DNA of 64,000 nucleotides. Source: an uncultured Pelagibacteraceae bacterium. GTDB lineage: Bacteria; Pseudomonadota; Alphaproteobacteria; Pelagibacterales; Pelagibacteraceae. Below, piece by piece: positions 19,428-28,792 of the stretch. The position numbers were made by a program, and so were the translations under genes. The notes below the pieces were generated by a model. That model made no database searches. It saw only the letters and a list, made by a program, of their open reading frames with translations, and was not told where the DNA came from. The DNA is taken from positions 87,683 through 151,682 of the forward strand of contig CACFZK010000001.1 of NCBI GenBank assembly GCA_902570785.1. The letters run 5' to 3'. Within the stretch, counting starts at the first letter, position 1, and every line of letters begins with the position of its first letter.

Positions 19428-20714
19428 ATGAAAGAAAAATATTTTATAAATGCAAGAATAATTGATCCCTCTCAAAATATAGATGAGATTGGCGGATTAG
19501 TTGTTGGATCAGATGGTAAAATTAAATCAGTAGGTAAAAATGTTAAAAAAGATAATATTTCTTCAAAAGCTGATAAAATTGATTTGAAAGGAAAAGTTTT
19601 GATACCTGGAATTGTAGATATGAAAGTTTTTATTGGCGAACCTGGTTATGAATATAAAGAAAATTTTAGAAGTTTAAGTAGTGCTGCTTTATCAGGTGGT
19701 GTGACCTCTGTAGTATCAATGCCAAATACAAGTCCAGTAATAGACAATGTCTCTATGGTTGATTTTATTCTAAGAAGAGGTAGGGATAAAGCTGGTATTA
19801 ATATTTATCCATCAGCAACACTTACAAGAAATATGGATGGAAAATTAATGACAGAATTTGGTTTGTTGTCAAAAAAAGGAATAGTTGGATTTACAGATGC
19901 AACTAAGACTATTCAAAATCCTGAAATAATGTCTAGAATAATGAACTATGCTTCAGATCTTGATGTTTTAATAATGCAGCACCCTGAAGATCAAGAACTC
20001 TCAAAGGGTAGATGTATTAGTGAAGGCGAGGTTTCTACAAGACTGGGCTTGCAGGGAATACATCATATTGCAGAAAAAATTATTATAGAAAGAGATTTGT
20101 CTCTTTTGGAAGAGTATCCTTGCAGATATCATATATCTCAGTTGTCATCTGCAAAATCAGTTGAGGTTATAAAAAAATATAAAAAAAATGGTCTTAAGTT
20201 TACTGCTGGAGTTTCAATAAATAATCTCTCTTTAAATGAAAATGATATTGGGGATTTTAAAACTTTTTTAAAAATTTCCCCTCCTTTAAGGAAAGAAAAT
20301 GACAGAAAAGCATTAATTCAAGGTGTTAAGGATGGCGTGATAGATGTAATAGTCTCTGATCATAAGCCTGAGGACGAGGAGAGTAAAAGGCTTCCATTTG
20401 CACAAGCTGCTGAAGGATCTATTGGGATTGAAACCCTTTTGTCTCTAGCTCTTGAACTATATCATAATGGATCTCTACCTTTAAAAAAGATAATAGAAAC
20501 TATTACTTGTAACCCAGCAAAAATATTAAAAATCGATAAAGGGACACTAAAAAAAGGTTCTGATGCTGATTTATGTATTTTTGATCTTGATCTACCATGG
20601 AAAGTGGAAGTTTCAAAATTAAAATCAAAATCTAAAAATGCTGCTATAGAAAATAGAAAACTTCAAGGAAAAGTTTTAATGACCTACCTTAAGGGAGAAA
20701 GTGTTTTTAATTAA
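19428..20714 (+). CDS. pyrC: PyrC-like protein: dihydroorotase homologue lacking the metal-binding HxH
   Basis: The 428-residue protein has the class I dihydroorotase/amidohydrolase fold: an N-terminal beta piece, the barrel, and an ILKIDKGTLKKGSDAD C-terminal beta piece. Where active enzymes read DxHxHxREPG, this one reads DMKVFIGEPG (64-73), so both first-strand metal-binding His are missing. Some later motifs remain (QHPEDQE, YHISQLSSA, SDHKPED). Pseudo-dihydroorotases beside pyrB are known in pseudomonads and in alphaproteobacteria, where they structurally support aspartate carbamoyltransferase. An active dihydroorotase should then exist elsewhere. The family call is firm; lack of activity is inferred from the missing His pair. 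Confidence 0.9.
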   Translation: MKEKYFINARIIDPSQNIDEIGGLVVGSDGKIKSVGKNVKKDNISSKADKIDLKGKVLIPGIVDMKVFIGEPGYEYKENFRSLSSAALSGGVTSVVSMPNTSPVIDNVSMVDFILRRGRDKAGINIYPSATLTRNMDGKLMTEFGLLSKKGIVGFTDATKTIQNPEIMSRIMNYASDLDVLIMQHPEDQELSKGRCISEGEVSTRLGLQGIHHIAEKIIIERDLSLLEEYPCRYHISQLSSAKSVEVIKKYKKNGLKFTAGVSINNLSLNENDIGDFKTFLKISPPLRKENDRKALIQGVKDGVIDVIVSDHKPEDEESKRLPFAQAAEGSIGIETLLSLALELYHNGSLPLKKIIETITCNPAKILKIDKGTLKKGSDADLCIFDLDLPWKVEVSKLKSKSKNAAIENRKLQGKVLMTYLKGESVFN

Positions 20715-20716
20715 TT

Positions 20717-21298
20717 GTGTCTACTGAAGTTTTAATTGTATTCATATCGTCTTACATACTAGGTTCAATTCCCTATGGACTAATTTTAACTCAAATTTTC
20801 ATAAAGAAAGATATAAGAAAAATTGGATCAAAAAATATAGGGGCTACAAATGTTTTGAGGACGGGTAATAAATCTATTGCTATCTTAACTTTATTACTAG
20901 ATATTTTAAAAGGTAGTGCAGCAGTGTTAATTACTAAGGTTTATTTTCCAAATTTAATTTTTTTGTCAGGTCTTGCAGCATTTCTTGGACATATATTTCC
21001 AGTTTGGTTAAAATTCAATGGAGGCAAAGGTGTTGCAACCTATCTTGGTATACTGCTTATTTTGTCACTTAAGCTTGGATTGGTTTTTTGTTTGTCTTGG
21101 ATACTTATAGCATTCATAACTAAATATTCCTCTTTATCGTCTATCATTTCGTCATTAATTATATTTGTAATTTCATTTTTGGAGATTAATTTTGAACTAA
21201 ATTCATATTTGTTTATTACCTTTGTCATTATTTTATACACCCATAGACAGAATATAATTAGATTAAAAAATAAAGTCGAAGACAAAATTAAACTTTAA
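20717..21298 (+). CDS. plsY: Acyl-phosphate glycerol-3-phosphate acyltransferase
   Basis: PlsY transfers the acyl group from acyl-phosphate to glycerol 3-phosphate, starting phospholipid synthesis in the inner membrane. The 193-residue protein is polytopic (about five to six membrane segments). It has the three PlsY loop motifs: GSIPYG near residue 17, KNIGATNVLRTGNK near 39-52, and HIFPVWLKFNGGKGVAT near 90-106. The start is a GTG two bases after the pyrC-like stop. It supplies the phosphatidate precursor for CdsA at the left of the window. Confidence 0.95.
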   Translation: MSTEVLIVFISSYILGSIPYGLILTQIFIKKDIRKIGSKNIGATNVLRTGNKSIAILTLLLDILKGSAAVLITKVYFPNLIFLSGLAAFLGHIFPVWLKFNGGKGVATYLGILLILSLKLGLVFCLSWILIAFITKYSSLSSIISSLIIFVISFLEINFELNSYLFITFVIILYTHRQNIIRLKNKVEDKIKL

Positions 21299-21362
21299 AA
21301 TCAACACTTATTATACTTTAGTTTGACAAAAGACTTTATTTTTGACACTAAGATTAATTATA

Positions 21363-23924
21363 ATGAATCTTGTCATAGTAGAAAGTCCTGCAAAAGCTAA
21401 AACCATAAATAAATATTTGGGTAAAGATTATAAAGTTTTGGCAAGCTATGGTCATGTCAGAGATCTTCCTTCTAAAAATGGTTCTGTTGATCCTGAAAAT
21501 AATTTTAAAATGGAGTGGGAACTTGATACATTCTCAAAAAAATATGTAAAAGAAATCACTGATGCAGCAGCTGAGTCTGAAAAAATAATATTGGCAACTG
21601 ACCCTGATAGAGAGGGAGAGGCTATTGCCTGGCATGTTCGTGAAATACTCGAAAGTAAAAAACTTTTGAAAGGTAAAAAAGTTGAACGAGTTGTTTTTAA
21701 TGAAATTACAAAAAAAGCAGTTACAAATGGAATTAATAATCCACGGGAAATAGAGTCTCTGTTAGTTGATGCTTATATGGCTAGAAGAGCATTAGATTAT
21801 CTTGTTGGTTTTAATATATCGCCAATTTTATGGACAAAACTTCCAGGATCGAAATCTGCAGGGCGAGTACAATCAGTTGCTCTTAGATTGATAACTGAAA
21901 GGGAGCATGAAATTGAACTTTTTAAACCAGAGGAGTTTTGGACTATTGCTAGTAACTTTCAGTATGATGACAAACTTATTCAATCCAAGCTGTTTGTATT
22001 TAACGAAAAAAAAATAGAAAAATTCTCTTTTAAGAAAAAAACAGACTCAGAAAAAGCTTTAAATGCAATAAAAGATCAATCATATAAAATAACTGATGTT
22101 TCCTCTAAAGTTTTTCGAAGAAATCCACTTGCACCGTTTACAACATCAACACTACAACAAACGGCATCTGGTAAATATGGTTTTGGAGCTTCTAGAACTA
22201 TGCAAATTGCACAAAGACTTTATCAAGGGATAGATTTAGAGGGAGATACTATTGGTTTAATCACTTATATGAGAACAGATGGAACTAATATTTCAAAAGA
22301 GGCCATAACTGATTTTAGAAATTTTATAAATAAAGAGCATGGCAAAGAATATATTCCAGAGGTTCCGAATAATTACTCAGGAAAAAAAGCAAAGAATGCT
22401 CAGGAAGCACATGAAGCGATAAGACCGACGGATGTTAATAGAAAACCTTCTGATTTGAAAAAATATTTAAGCACAGATCAATCTAAACTTTATGAGTTAA
22501 TCTGGAATAGAGCAGTATCTTCTCAAATGAATCCAGCAGAATTTGATAGAAAAAGTATTACTATTGAGTCAGAAGATAAAAAAATTCATTTTAAAGCAAA
22601 CGGTTCAACGATAAAATTTGAAGGATATTTAAAAGTATACAAATTTGAGGAAAAAGACGAAGATCTTAAAAATATTTTACCTGAAGTAAAAGTTGGTGAT
22701 AAGGTCTCAATAAAAGAATTAATAGATGATCAACATTTTACTGATCCTCCACCAAGATATTCTGAAGCAAGTTTAGTTAAAAAAATGGAAGAATTAGGAA
22801 TTGGACGTCCTTCAACATATGCAAGCATAATATCAGTTTTATCAACAAGAAATTATGTTGAATTGTTAAATAAGAGATTTCACCCAACCGACCGAGGTAA
22901 ATTATTATCTGCATTTCTCGAAAAATTATTTAGTAAATATGTGGATTATAATTTTACTGCAGATTTAGAAAATCAACTAGATGAAATTACTAGTGGCAAA
23001 ATTGATTGGGTCAAAGTTTTAGGTGATTTTTGGAAAGATTTTTACTCAAACGTCGGGCAAGTTAAAGAAAAAAGGACCAGGGAAGTTCTAGATTTGCTGA
23101 ATGAAAGTTTAGGTGACCTAGTTTTTGAAAGAGATGATAATGATACTATTGATAGGAAGTGCAAGCTTTGTAGTACTGGCGAACTTAGCCTTAAAAATAG
23201 TTTTAGAGGTGGAGCATTTATAGGTTGTTCTAATTATCCAGAATGTAAGTTTACAAGGCCATTATCTAAATCAAAAGCATCGCAACAAATCCATTTGGCA
23301 GAACCAAAATTAATTGGGAAAAATGATTTGGGAAAAGATATTTTTCTTAAAAATGGAAGATTTGGACCTTATTTACAATTTGAGATTGAGCCTACTGAGT
23401 TAATTAAAAATAAAACAAAAAAATCTAAAAAGAAAAAAGAAAACGAAAACTTAAAGAATGTTTCAATACCAAAGGGTTTACCAATTGAAAATGTAGATTT
23501 AGAAAAAGCCAAGTATTTATGTTCTTTACCAAAAATAATTGGTAAGCATCCTGAGTTGAATGACGATATAACTGTTAATGTTGGAAGGTTTGGTCCTTAT
23601 TTAAAATGTTCAAATAAATCTGCAAGAATTGAAAACGTTGACGAATTATTTTCAATTGGTTTGAATAGGGCAATAACTTTAATTTCTGAGGCCAAACCAG
23701 GAAGAATGTCATCCTCGGAAATAAAAAATCTTGGTGATCATCCTGAAGATAAAAAACCTGTAAGAATAATGAAGGGTCAATACGGTCCATATATAAAGTA
23801 CAAGTCTTTAAACGCTACAATTCCTGAAGACAAAGACCCAACTGAACTTAGTATGGAAGAAGCTTTAATATTAATTGAAAAGAGAAAAGAATACGATAAG
23901 AATAAAAAAAAGAAAAAAAAATGA
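21363..23924 (+). CDS. topA: DNA topoisomerase I
   Basis: This type IA topoisomerase relaxes negative supercoils. I choose the ATG at 21363 (MNLVIVESPAKAKT, the usual start) over a TTG seven codons upstream, giving 853 residues. The TOPRIM domain includes DPDREGEA (81-88). The catalytic tyrosine is Tyr302 in ITYMRTDGTN. The C-terminus has one four-Cys zinc module (CKLC then CSNYPEC), followed by glycine-rich repeats of the type NGRFGPYLQ/VGRFGPYLK/KGQYGPYIK and a Lys-rich end. The last four bases overlap the next gene. Confidence 0.97.
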   Translation: MNLVIVESPAKAKTINKYLGKDYKVLASYGHVRDLPSKNGSVDPENNFKMEWELDTFSKKYVKEITDAAAESEKIILATDPDREGEAIAWHVREILESKKLLKGKKVERVVFNEITKKAVTNGINNPREIESLLVDAYMARRALDYLVGFNISPILWTKLPGSKSAGRVQSVALRLITEREHEIELFKPEEFWTIASNFQYDDKLIQSKLFVFNEKKIEKFSFKKKTDSEKALNAIKDQSYKITDVSSKVFRRNPLAPFTTSTLQQTASGKYGFGASRTMQIAQRLYQGIDLEGDTIGLITYMRTDGTNISKEAITDFRNFINKEHGKEYIPEVPNNYSGKKAKNAQEAHEAIRPTDVNRKPSDLKKYLSTDQSKLYELIWNRAVSSQMNPAEFDRKSITIESEDKKIHFKANGSTIKFEGYLKVYKFEEKDEDLKNILPEVKVGDKVSIKELIDDQHFTDPPPRYSEASLVKKMEELGIGRPSTYASIISVLSTRNYVELLNKRFHPTDRGKLLSAFLEKLFSKYVDYNFTADLENQLDEITSGKIDWVKVLGDFWKDFYSNVGQVKEKRTREVLDLLNESLGDLVFERDDNDTIDRKCKLCSTGELSLKNSFRGGAFIGCSNYPECKFTRPLSKSKASQQIHLAEPKLIGKNDLGKDIFLKNGRFGPYLQFEIEPTELIKNKTKKSKKKKENENLKNVSIPKGLPIENVDLEKAKYLCSLPKIIGKHPELNDDITVNVGRFGPYLKCSNKSARIENVDELFSIGLNRAITLISEAKPGRMSSSEIKNLGDHPEDKKPVRIMKGQYGPYIKYKSLNATIPEDKDPTELSMEEALILIEKRKEYDKNKKKKKK

Positions 23925-24376
23925 GCGCTGAAAAGAATCTATCTAAACTTAATATTAATTTACCAAAAGCTCCAGATCCTGTTGGTTCTTATGTAGCTTC
24001 AAAAATTGTTGGAAACTTAATTTATATATCAGGTCAGGTGTCCTTCAATTCAAAAGGTGAGTTAACTAAAGGAAAAATTGGAAAAGAACTTAGTTTAGAA
24101 CAGGGTCAAGATGCAGCAAAACTATGTGCATTAAATATTTTAGCGCAACTAAAAAAAAAGTGTGGTAATTTAGATAAAGTCAAAGGTTGTATTAAACTTA
24201 CTGGATACGTAAATTCTACAGATTCTTTTATAGACCAACCAAAAGTTTTAAATGGTGCATCAGATTTAATTTCAGAAATATTTGGGGATGGTGGTAAACA
24301 TACGAGAGCTGCTATTAGTGTAAGTTCTTTGCCTTTAGGTGCTGCAGTTGAAGTTGATGGTATATTTGAATTATAA
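23921..24376 (+). CDS. RidA/YjgF/YER057c/UK114 family protein
   Basis: The 151-residue protein belongs to the Rid family, whose archetype RidA hydrolyses reactive enamine/imine intermediates. It shows NLIYISGQVSF near residue 30 and a C-terminal KHTRAAISVSSLPLGAAVEVDG, including the Arg that binds the substrate carboxylate in RidA. It is ~25 residues longer than RidA itself, like the alphaproteobacterial subgroup, so the exact substrate is uncertain. Its ATG overlaps topA by four bases, and its 3' end overlaps the convergent ugd by six bases. Confidence 0.85.
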   Translation: MSAEKNLSKLNINLPKAPDPVGSYVASKIVGNLIYISGQVSFNSKGELTKGKIGKELSLEQGQDAAKLCALNILAQLKKKCGNLDKVKGCIKLTGYVNSTDSFIDQPKVLNGASDLISEIFGDGGKHTRAAISVSSLPLGAAVEVDGIFEL

Positions 24377-25678
24377 TTTTGGTCTTCCAACAGAATAATA
24401 TTTGATATTCCTTTTTTTCAATTCAATAGGATTATATAAATTTCTCATATCGTAAATTTTAAAATTACTTTTTTTGACAATTTTTTTAAAATCAATGGAT
24501 TTAAATTCGTCCCACTCAGTGTTTATTATAATTAAATCTGCTCCTAGACAAGCCTTATTTATTGAGCTAGCAAAATTTAGATTTTTCTTTTTACCAAATT
24601 CATTTTTTGGACCGGATGGATCATGGTAACTTATTTTTGCACCTTTCTTTAGTAAATAAGGTATTAAAACGAGGCTTGACGACTCCCTCATATCATCGGT
24701 GTTTGCTTTAAAAGTTACTCCTAAAACAGCAATTTTTTTATTTTTAATTTTATTATTCATAATTTTTAATACTCTTTTTGTTAATAAAATCTTTCTATTT
24801 TGATTTGATTTTATTACAGATTTCACAATTGAAAGATTGGACTTAAATTTATCAGCAATTGAAACTAAGCCCTTCGTATCCTTTGGAAAACAAGAGCCAC
24901 CATAAGCTGGACCTGCTCTCAAAAATCTGCTTCCAATTCTTGCATCTGATCCCATTCCAACTGAAATATCTTCAATATTTATACCCGCTGTTTCACATAA
25001 ATTTGCAATTTCATTTATAAATGTAATCTTAGTTGCTAAAAAAGCATTTGAAGCATATTTGATTAATTCTGCTCCTTTTCTTGATGTGCAAAAAAACTTT
25101 GCTCCTTTTTTAATAAGAGGTTCATATAAAAGTTCCATTTTTTTAAAGATTTTTTTATTGTTTGACCCAATAACAATTCTATCAGGATATTTAAAGTCTC
25201 TAATAGCTTCACCTTCCCTTAAAAATTCAGGATTAGATACAACATCAAATAAAGACTTCTTTACCTTTCGACTTATTATTTTTTCTATCTGATCACCAGT
25301 TGTAACTGGTACGGTTGATTTAGTAATAATAACTTTGTAACTTTTTATGTATTTTGATATTGATTTTGCGACATTAAATACTTGTGAAAGATCGACTAAA
25401 TTTGATCCTTTTTTTGTTGGCGTACCAACGCAAATAAAAATTAATTGAGAGTCTTTAACTGCTTTTTCTAGATCACTTGTGAAGTCCAATCTTTTTGCTT
25501 TAAAATTATTTCTTATTAAATCATCCAATCCGGGCTCATAAATTGGTGAAATAGCATTTTTTAATTTGTTTATTTTGCTTTGGTCTTTATCTACACAGTA
25601 AACTTTGTTTCCAAGATCAGCGAAACAAGTTCCACTAACCAAGCCAACATAACCAGTTCCTATCATGCACATTTTCAT
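24371..25678 (-). CDS. ugd: UDP-glucose 6-dehydrogenase
   Basis: Ugd oxidises UDP-glucose to UDP-glucuronate with two NAD+, for surface polysaccharides or glucuronosyl lipids. The 435-residue protein has the NAD-binding GTGYVGLVSGTCFAD (7-21), PEFLREGEAI near 150, and the catalytic Cys263 in GGSCFPKDTKG. The C-terminal UDP-binding domain carries TFKANTDDMRESSS. It follows galU by nine bases, and GalU makes its substrate. If galU is truly disrupted, this gene depends on another source of UDP-glucose. Confidence 0.96.
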   Translation of the reverse strand: MKMCMIGTGYVGLVSGTCFADLGNKVYCVDKDQSKINKLKNAISPIYEPGLDDLIRNNFKAKRLDFTSDLEKAVKDSQLIFICVGTPTKKGSNLVDLSQVFNVAKSISKYIKSYKVIITKSTVPVTTGDQIEKIISRKVKKSLFDVVSNPEFLREGEAIRDFKYPDRIVIGSNNKKIFKKMELLYEPLIKKGAKFFCTSRKGAELIKYASNAFLATKITFINEIANLCETAGINIEDISVGMGSDARIGSRFLRAGPAYGGSCFPKDTKGLVSIADKFKSNLSIVKSVIKSNQNRKILLTKRVLKIMNNKIKNKKIAVLGVTFKANTDDMRESSSLVLIPYLLKKGAKISYHDPSGPKNEFGKKKNLNFASSINKACLGADLIIINTEWDEFKSIDFKKIVKKSNFKIYDMRNLYNPIELKKRNIKYYSVGRPKL

Positions 25679-25687
25679 ATTAAATTT

Positions 25688-26507
25688 TTATAGATATTTT
25701 GAAATTGTAAGTCCTGATTTAATAAATCCATCCAAAGTCCCACAATCTATATATTTTCCTTTAAATATATTTCCATAAAACTTTTCATCTTTTTTTACAA
25801 GAGTCTTAATCGCGTCTGTAATATGGATCTCTCCACCTTTGCCTCTGCCCTGCATTTTTAAAACAGAAAGTATTTTTCTAGGAAGAATATATCTTCCAAT
25901 TATGGCATAATTAGATGGGGCTTCACTTAATTTAGGCTTTTCAATAACCTCGTTTATTAAAAAAGAATTTTTTGTTTTGTTTTTAAATCCAAGAATACCC
26001 CATCTTGAAACTGTCCTTCTTTCTACCTTTCTAGTAGCTATAACAGAACCTTTAGTTTTTCTGTGCAAAGAAATCATCTCTTTAGAGCAATTTTTTTTAA
26101 CAATTAAATCGTCTGCTAAAAGCATTAAGAAATGAGTCCCTTTTAAATATTTTTTACATTGTAAAACTGCATGACCTGTTCCCTCAGGCTTATTTTGATA
26201 TACAAATTTTATCATTTTTTGAAGCTTTTTTAATCTTTTAAAAACATTTTTTAAACGCTTATCATTTTTTTTCTTTTTTAATATTTTTTTATAAAAATTA
26301 TCATTAAAGAAATATTTTTTGATGCTTGGTCTATTTTTTTGGTACTACGAAAATAAATTGTTTTATACCTGCCTCTATACATTCTTCCATGATATATTCT
26401 AAGTTTGGTTTGCCATTAATTGGTAGCAATTCTTTTGGAATTACGCTTGACAGTGGCAGTAATCTTGTACCTAATCCTGCTAAGGGAATGATTGCTTGTG
26501 TAACCAT
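25688..26507 (-). pseudogene. galU: UTP-glucose-1-phosphate uridylyltransferase, frame disrupted at a run of seven A
   Basis: GalU makes UDP-glucose from UTP and glucose 1-phosphate. The 5' part (26507-26331) reads MVTQAIIPLAGLGTRLLPLS, then IPKELLPINGKPN and IFVVPKK, and stops at TAG (26333-26331). The homologous protein continues in the +1 frame with RPSIKKYFFNDNFYKK, runs without a stop through MIKFVYQNKPEGTGHAVLQ, and ends at 25688. The break is at seven A on the minus strand (26340-26334). With six A, the whole reads as one 272-residue GalU. The cause may be an assembly or sequencing indel, a real mutation, or slippage restoring the frame. Everything else in the gene looks intact, including the nucleotide-binding loop. 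Confidence 0.88.
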
Positions 26508-26542
26508 AAAAACCTTTTACAAGTTAAACGAATATTTTACAA

Positions 26543-27352
26543 ATGAAATTATTTACAAATAAAAAAAAATTGCGAGAAGAAATAGGAAAAATCAACAATA
26601 TCAATTTTGTTCCTACAATGGGTTTTTTGCATAAAGGTCATGAGAGTATAATAAAAAAATCTGTTAAAGGGTCGGGAAAAACCCTAGTAAGTATTTTTGT
26701 AAATCCAAAACAATTTAATAGTAGAAAAGATTTAAAGAGTTACCCCAGAAATACAAAAAATGACATTAAAATATTAAAAAAACTTAAAATAGATTATTTA
26801 TATAAACCGTCTTATGCTGACATATATAAATTCAAAACAAAAAATAAAATATATTTAGACAAGTTTGCAAAAGAGCTATGCGGTCAATTTAGAAAGGGTC
26901 ATTTTAAAGGTGTAATTGACGTCGTTAACAGACTCTTAGAGATAACAAATCCTAAAAGGATTTTGCTTGGTAATAAAGATTTTCAGCAACTCTATTTAAT
27001 TAAAAAACATATAATGAAAAATAAAATTAAAACCCGAGTTTCTCCATGCAAAACTATTAGAGATAAATATTTTATAGCATATTCCTCAAGATTAAAGAAG
27101 TTAAACCATAATGAAAAGAACAAACTTATTAAGATTATAAAAGTTTTAAAAAAATATAAGAAGGATTTAATTTTAAAAAAACAAATACATAATTTTTCTA
27201 AAATTAAAAAAAAAATTATTTCTATTGGTGCAAAAAATGTTGATTACATAAAACTTATCGATTTAAAAACCTTAAAGAAACCAAAAAAAAATAAATTTAA
27301 TTTATTTTATGCATTTTATATTGGAAATGTAAGATTAATTGATAATTTTTAA
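26543..27352 (+). CDS. panC: Pantothenate synthetase
   Basis: PanC ligates pantoate and beta-alanine using ATP. The 269-residue protein has VPTMGFLHKGHES, with the HxGH nucleotide motif at His30-His33, then IFVNPKQFN. Later come GVIDVVNRLLEI and LGNKDFQQLYLI, and the ATP-site SSR replaces the usual KMSKS-like loop. The C-terminal domain is Lys-rich and somewhat short. It is divergent from galU across 35 bases, and its end overlaps the convergent mgtE by four bases. panB is not adjacent. Confidence 0.93.
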   Translation: MKLFTNKKKLREEIGKINNINFVPTMGFLHKGHESIIKKSVKGSGKTLVSIFVNPKQFNSRKDLKSYPRNTKNDIKILKKLKIDYLYKPSYADIYKFKTKNKIYLDKFAKELCGQFRKGHFKGVIDVVNRLLEITNPKRILLGNKDFQQLYLIKKHIMKNKIKTRVSPCKTIRDKYFIAYSSRLKKLNHNEKNKLIKIIKVLKKYKKDLILKKQIHNFSKIKKKIISIGAKNVDYIKLIDLKTLKKPKKNKFNLFYAFYIGNVRLIDNF

Positions 27353-28728
27353 TTTAAAAAAAAGATAGATCCAATCCCAAGAAAAGATAAAAAACCTATT
27401 ACATCAGTAATTGTAGTAACAAAAACGCTGGAAGCTAATGCGGGATCAATATTAAATTTTTTTAACGAAACTGGAACTAAAATACCAAATAATCCTGCAA
27501 CAATCATATTCAATATCATTGCTACCGCTATCAAAATTGAAAGATCAAGTTCTTTGAACCAAAATTGTACAATAGCAGCAGATATAATAGCAAAAATTAT
27601 TCCATTTAATATTCCAATAACAAATTCTTTGGTAACTATTTTATAAAAGTTTCCAGATGAAATTTCTTGTTTTGCGATTGCTCTAATTGTTACAGCCAAT
27701 GTTTGCATTCCGGCATTTCCTCCCATTGAGGCTACAATCGGCATCAATACTGCTAAGGCAACAACTTTTTCTATATCCTCTTGGAAAAAACCTATTACTA
27801 TAGATGCTATAATAGCTGTTATCAAATTAAGCAGTAACCAGCTAAATCTTCTTTTGGTTTTTTTTAAAACACCATCGGTAATTTCTTCATCTCCAACACC
27901 GGCTAATCTTAGCACATCTTCCTCGGCTTCTTCTTGTACAACAGTAACTACGTCATCTGCTGTGATCATTCCAATTAATTTATTATCTTTATTAACTACT
28001 CCAGCTGAAACTAGATTGTAATTTTCGAAAGTTAGACCAACTTCTTCTTTGTCCATATTAACAGATATTAAAACTGGTATCTCTCTCATAATTGAATTCA
28101 TCTTAGAATTTCTTGGTGTTCTTAAAACTCTAGAAGATGGAACTGTGCCAATAGGTTTGAAATTTTTATCAACTATAAATATTTCTAAAAATTCTTCAGG
28201 TAGTTCCTTATTTTCTCTTAAATAATCTATTGTTTGACCAACGGTCCAATCACTGGGAACAGCAGTAAATTCTCTCTGCATTATTCTTGCTGCCGAGTCT
28301 TCAGGATAGCTCAAACCCTCTTCTAATAAAAATCTGTCTTGAGGTGATAAATTTTCTAGTACCTTTTTCTTTTTTGTTTCTTCAATCTTTTCTAAAACTT
28401 GTAATGCATTATCAGATTCTAATTTACGTAAAATTTTAGCTATTGACTCTGGTGTTAAAAGTAAAAGAACTTCAGATTGTAATGACTCATTAAGCTCAAT
28501 AAAGATTTCTGGTTCAATCGCAAATGCTTCAATTTCAATTAATTTATTTCTAGTACTAGTATCAAGATTCTCAATTAAATCTGCAACATCTGCGGCATGT
28601 AAATCTTCTAAAGTTTGATTGATAAAGGCAACATCATTACTTTTAATCTTTTGACTAAATAAATTGATAAAATCTTTATTGAAATCGACATTTACTTTTT
28701 GTTTTCCTATTGATTTAACTAAACTCAT
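27349..28728 (-). CDS. mgtE: Magnesium transporter MgtE
   Basis: MgtE is a Mg2+-gated Mg2+ channel of the inner membrane. The 459-residue protein has an N-terminal superhelical domain (to about residue 130) and a tandem CBS domain pair (about 135-255). The plug helix region follows, then five membrane helices with the pore segment MPIVASMGGNAGMQTLA near 330, which contains the family-diagnostic GGNAG. It stands alone between convergent panC and divergent lipB. Confidence 0.95.
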   Translation of the reverse strand: MSLVKSIGKQKVNVDFNKDFINLFSQKIKSNDVAFINQTLEDLHAADVADLIENLDTSTRNKLIEIEAFAIEPEIFIELNESLQSEVLLLLTPESIAKILRKLESDNALQVLEKIEETKKKKVLENLSPQDRFLLEEGLSYPEDSAARIMQREFTAVPSDWTVGQTIDYLRENKELPEEFLEIFIVDKNFKPIGTVPSSRVLRTPRNSKMNSIMREIPVLISVNMDKEEVGLTFENYNLVSAGVVNKDNKLIGMITADDVVTVVQEEAEEDVLRLAGVGDEEITDGVLKKTKRRFSWLLLNLITAIIASIVIGFFQEDIEKVVALAVLMPIVASMGGNAGMQTLAVTIRAIAKQEISSGNFYKIVTKEFVIGILNGIIFAIISAAIVQFWFKELDLSILIAVAMILNMIVAGLFGILVPVSLKKFNIDPALASSVFVTTITDVIGFLSFLGIGSIFFLN

Positions 28729-28751
28729 ATAACACCTGAATATTTTAATTT

Positions 28752-28780
28752 TTGAGACTTTTAGTTTATCTGATGATAAA
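28752..28780 (+). promoter_or_regulatory. Likely promoter of lipB
   Basis: TTGAGA (28752-28757) and GATAAA (28775-28780) are spaced by exactly 17 bases in the 64-base gap between mgtE and lipB. Transcription would start about six bases before the lipB ATG. The minus 35 box matches five of six consensus positions. Confidence 0.4.
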
Positions 28781-28792
28781 ATTCAATTTAAA

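Noticed and set aside
21323..21364. Two TTGACA boxes and a TATAAT upstream of topA
   Set aside because: The spacings (30 and 11 bases) do not make a promoter, and the TATAAT overlaps the start codon; probably chance in AT-rich DNA.
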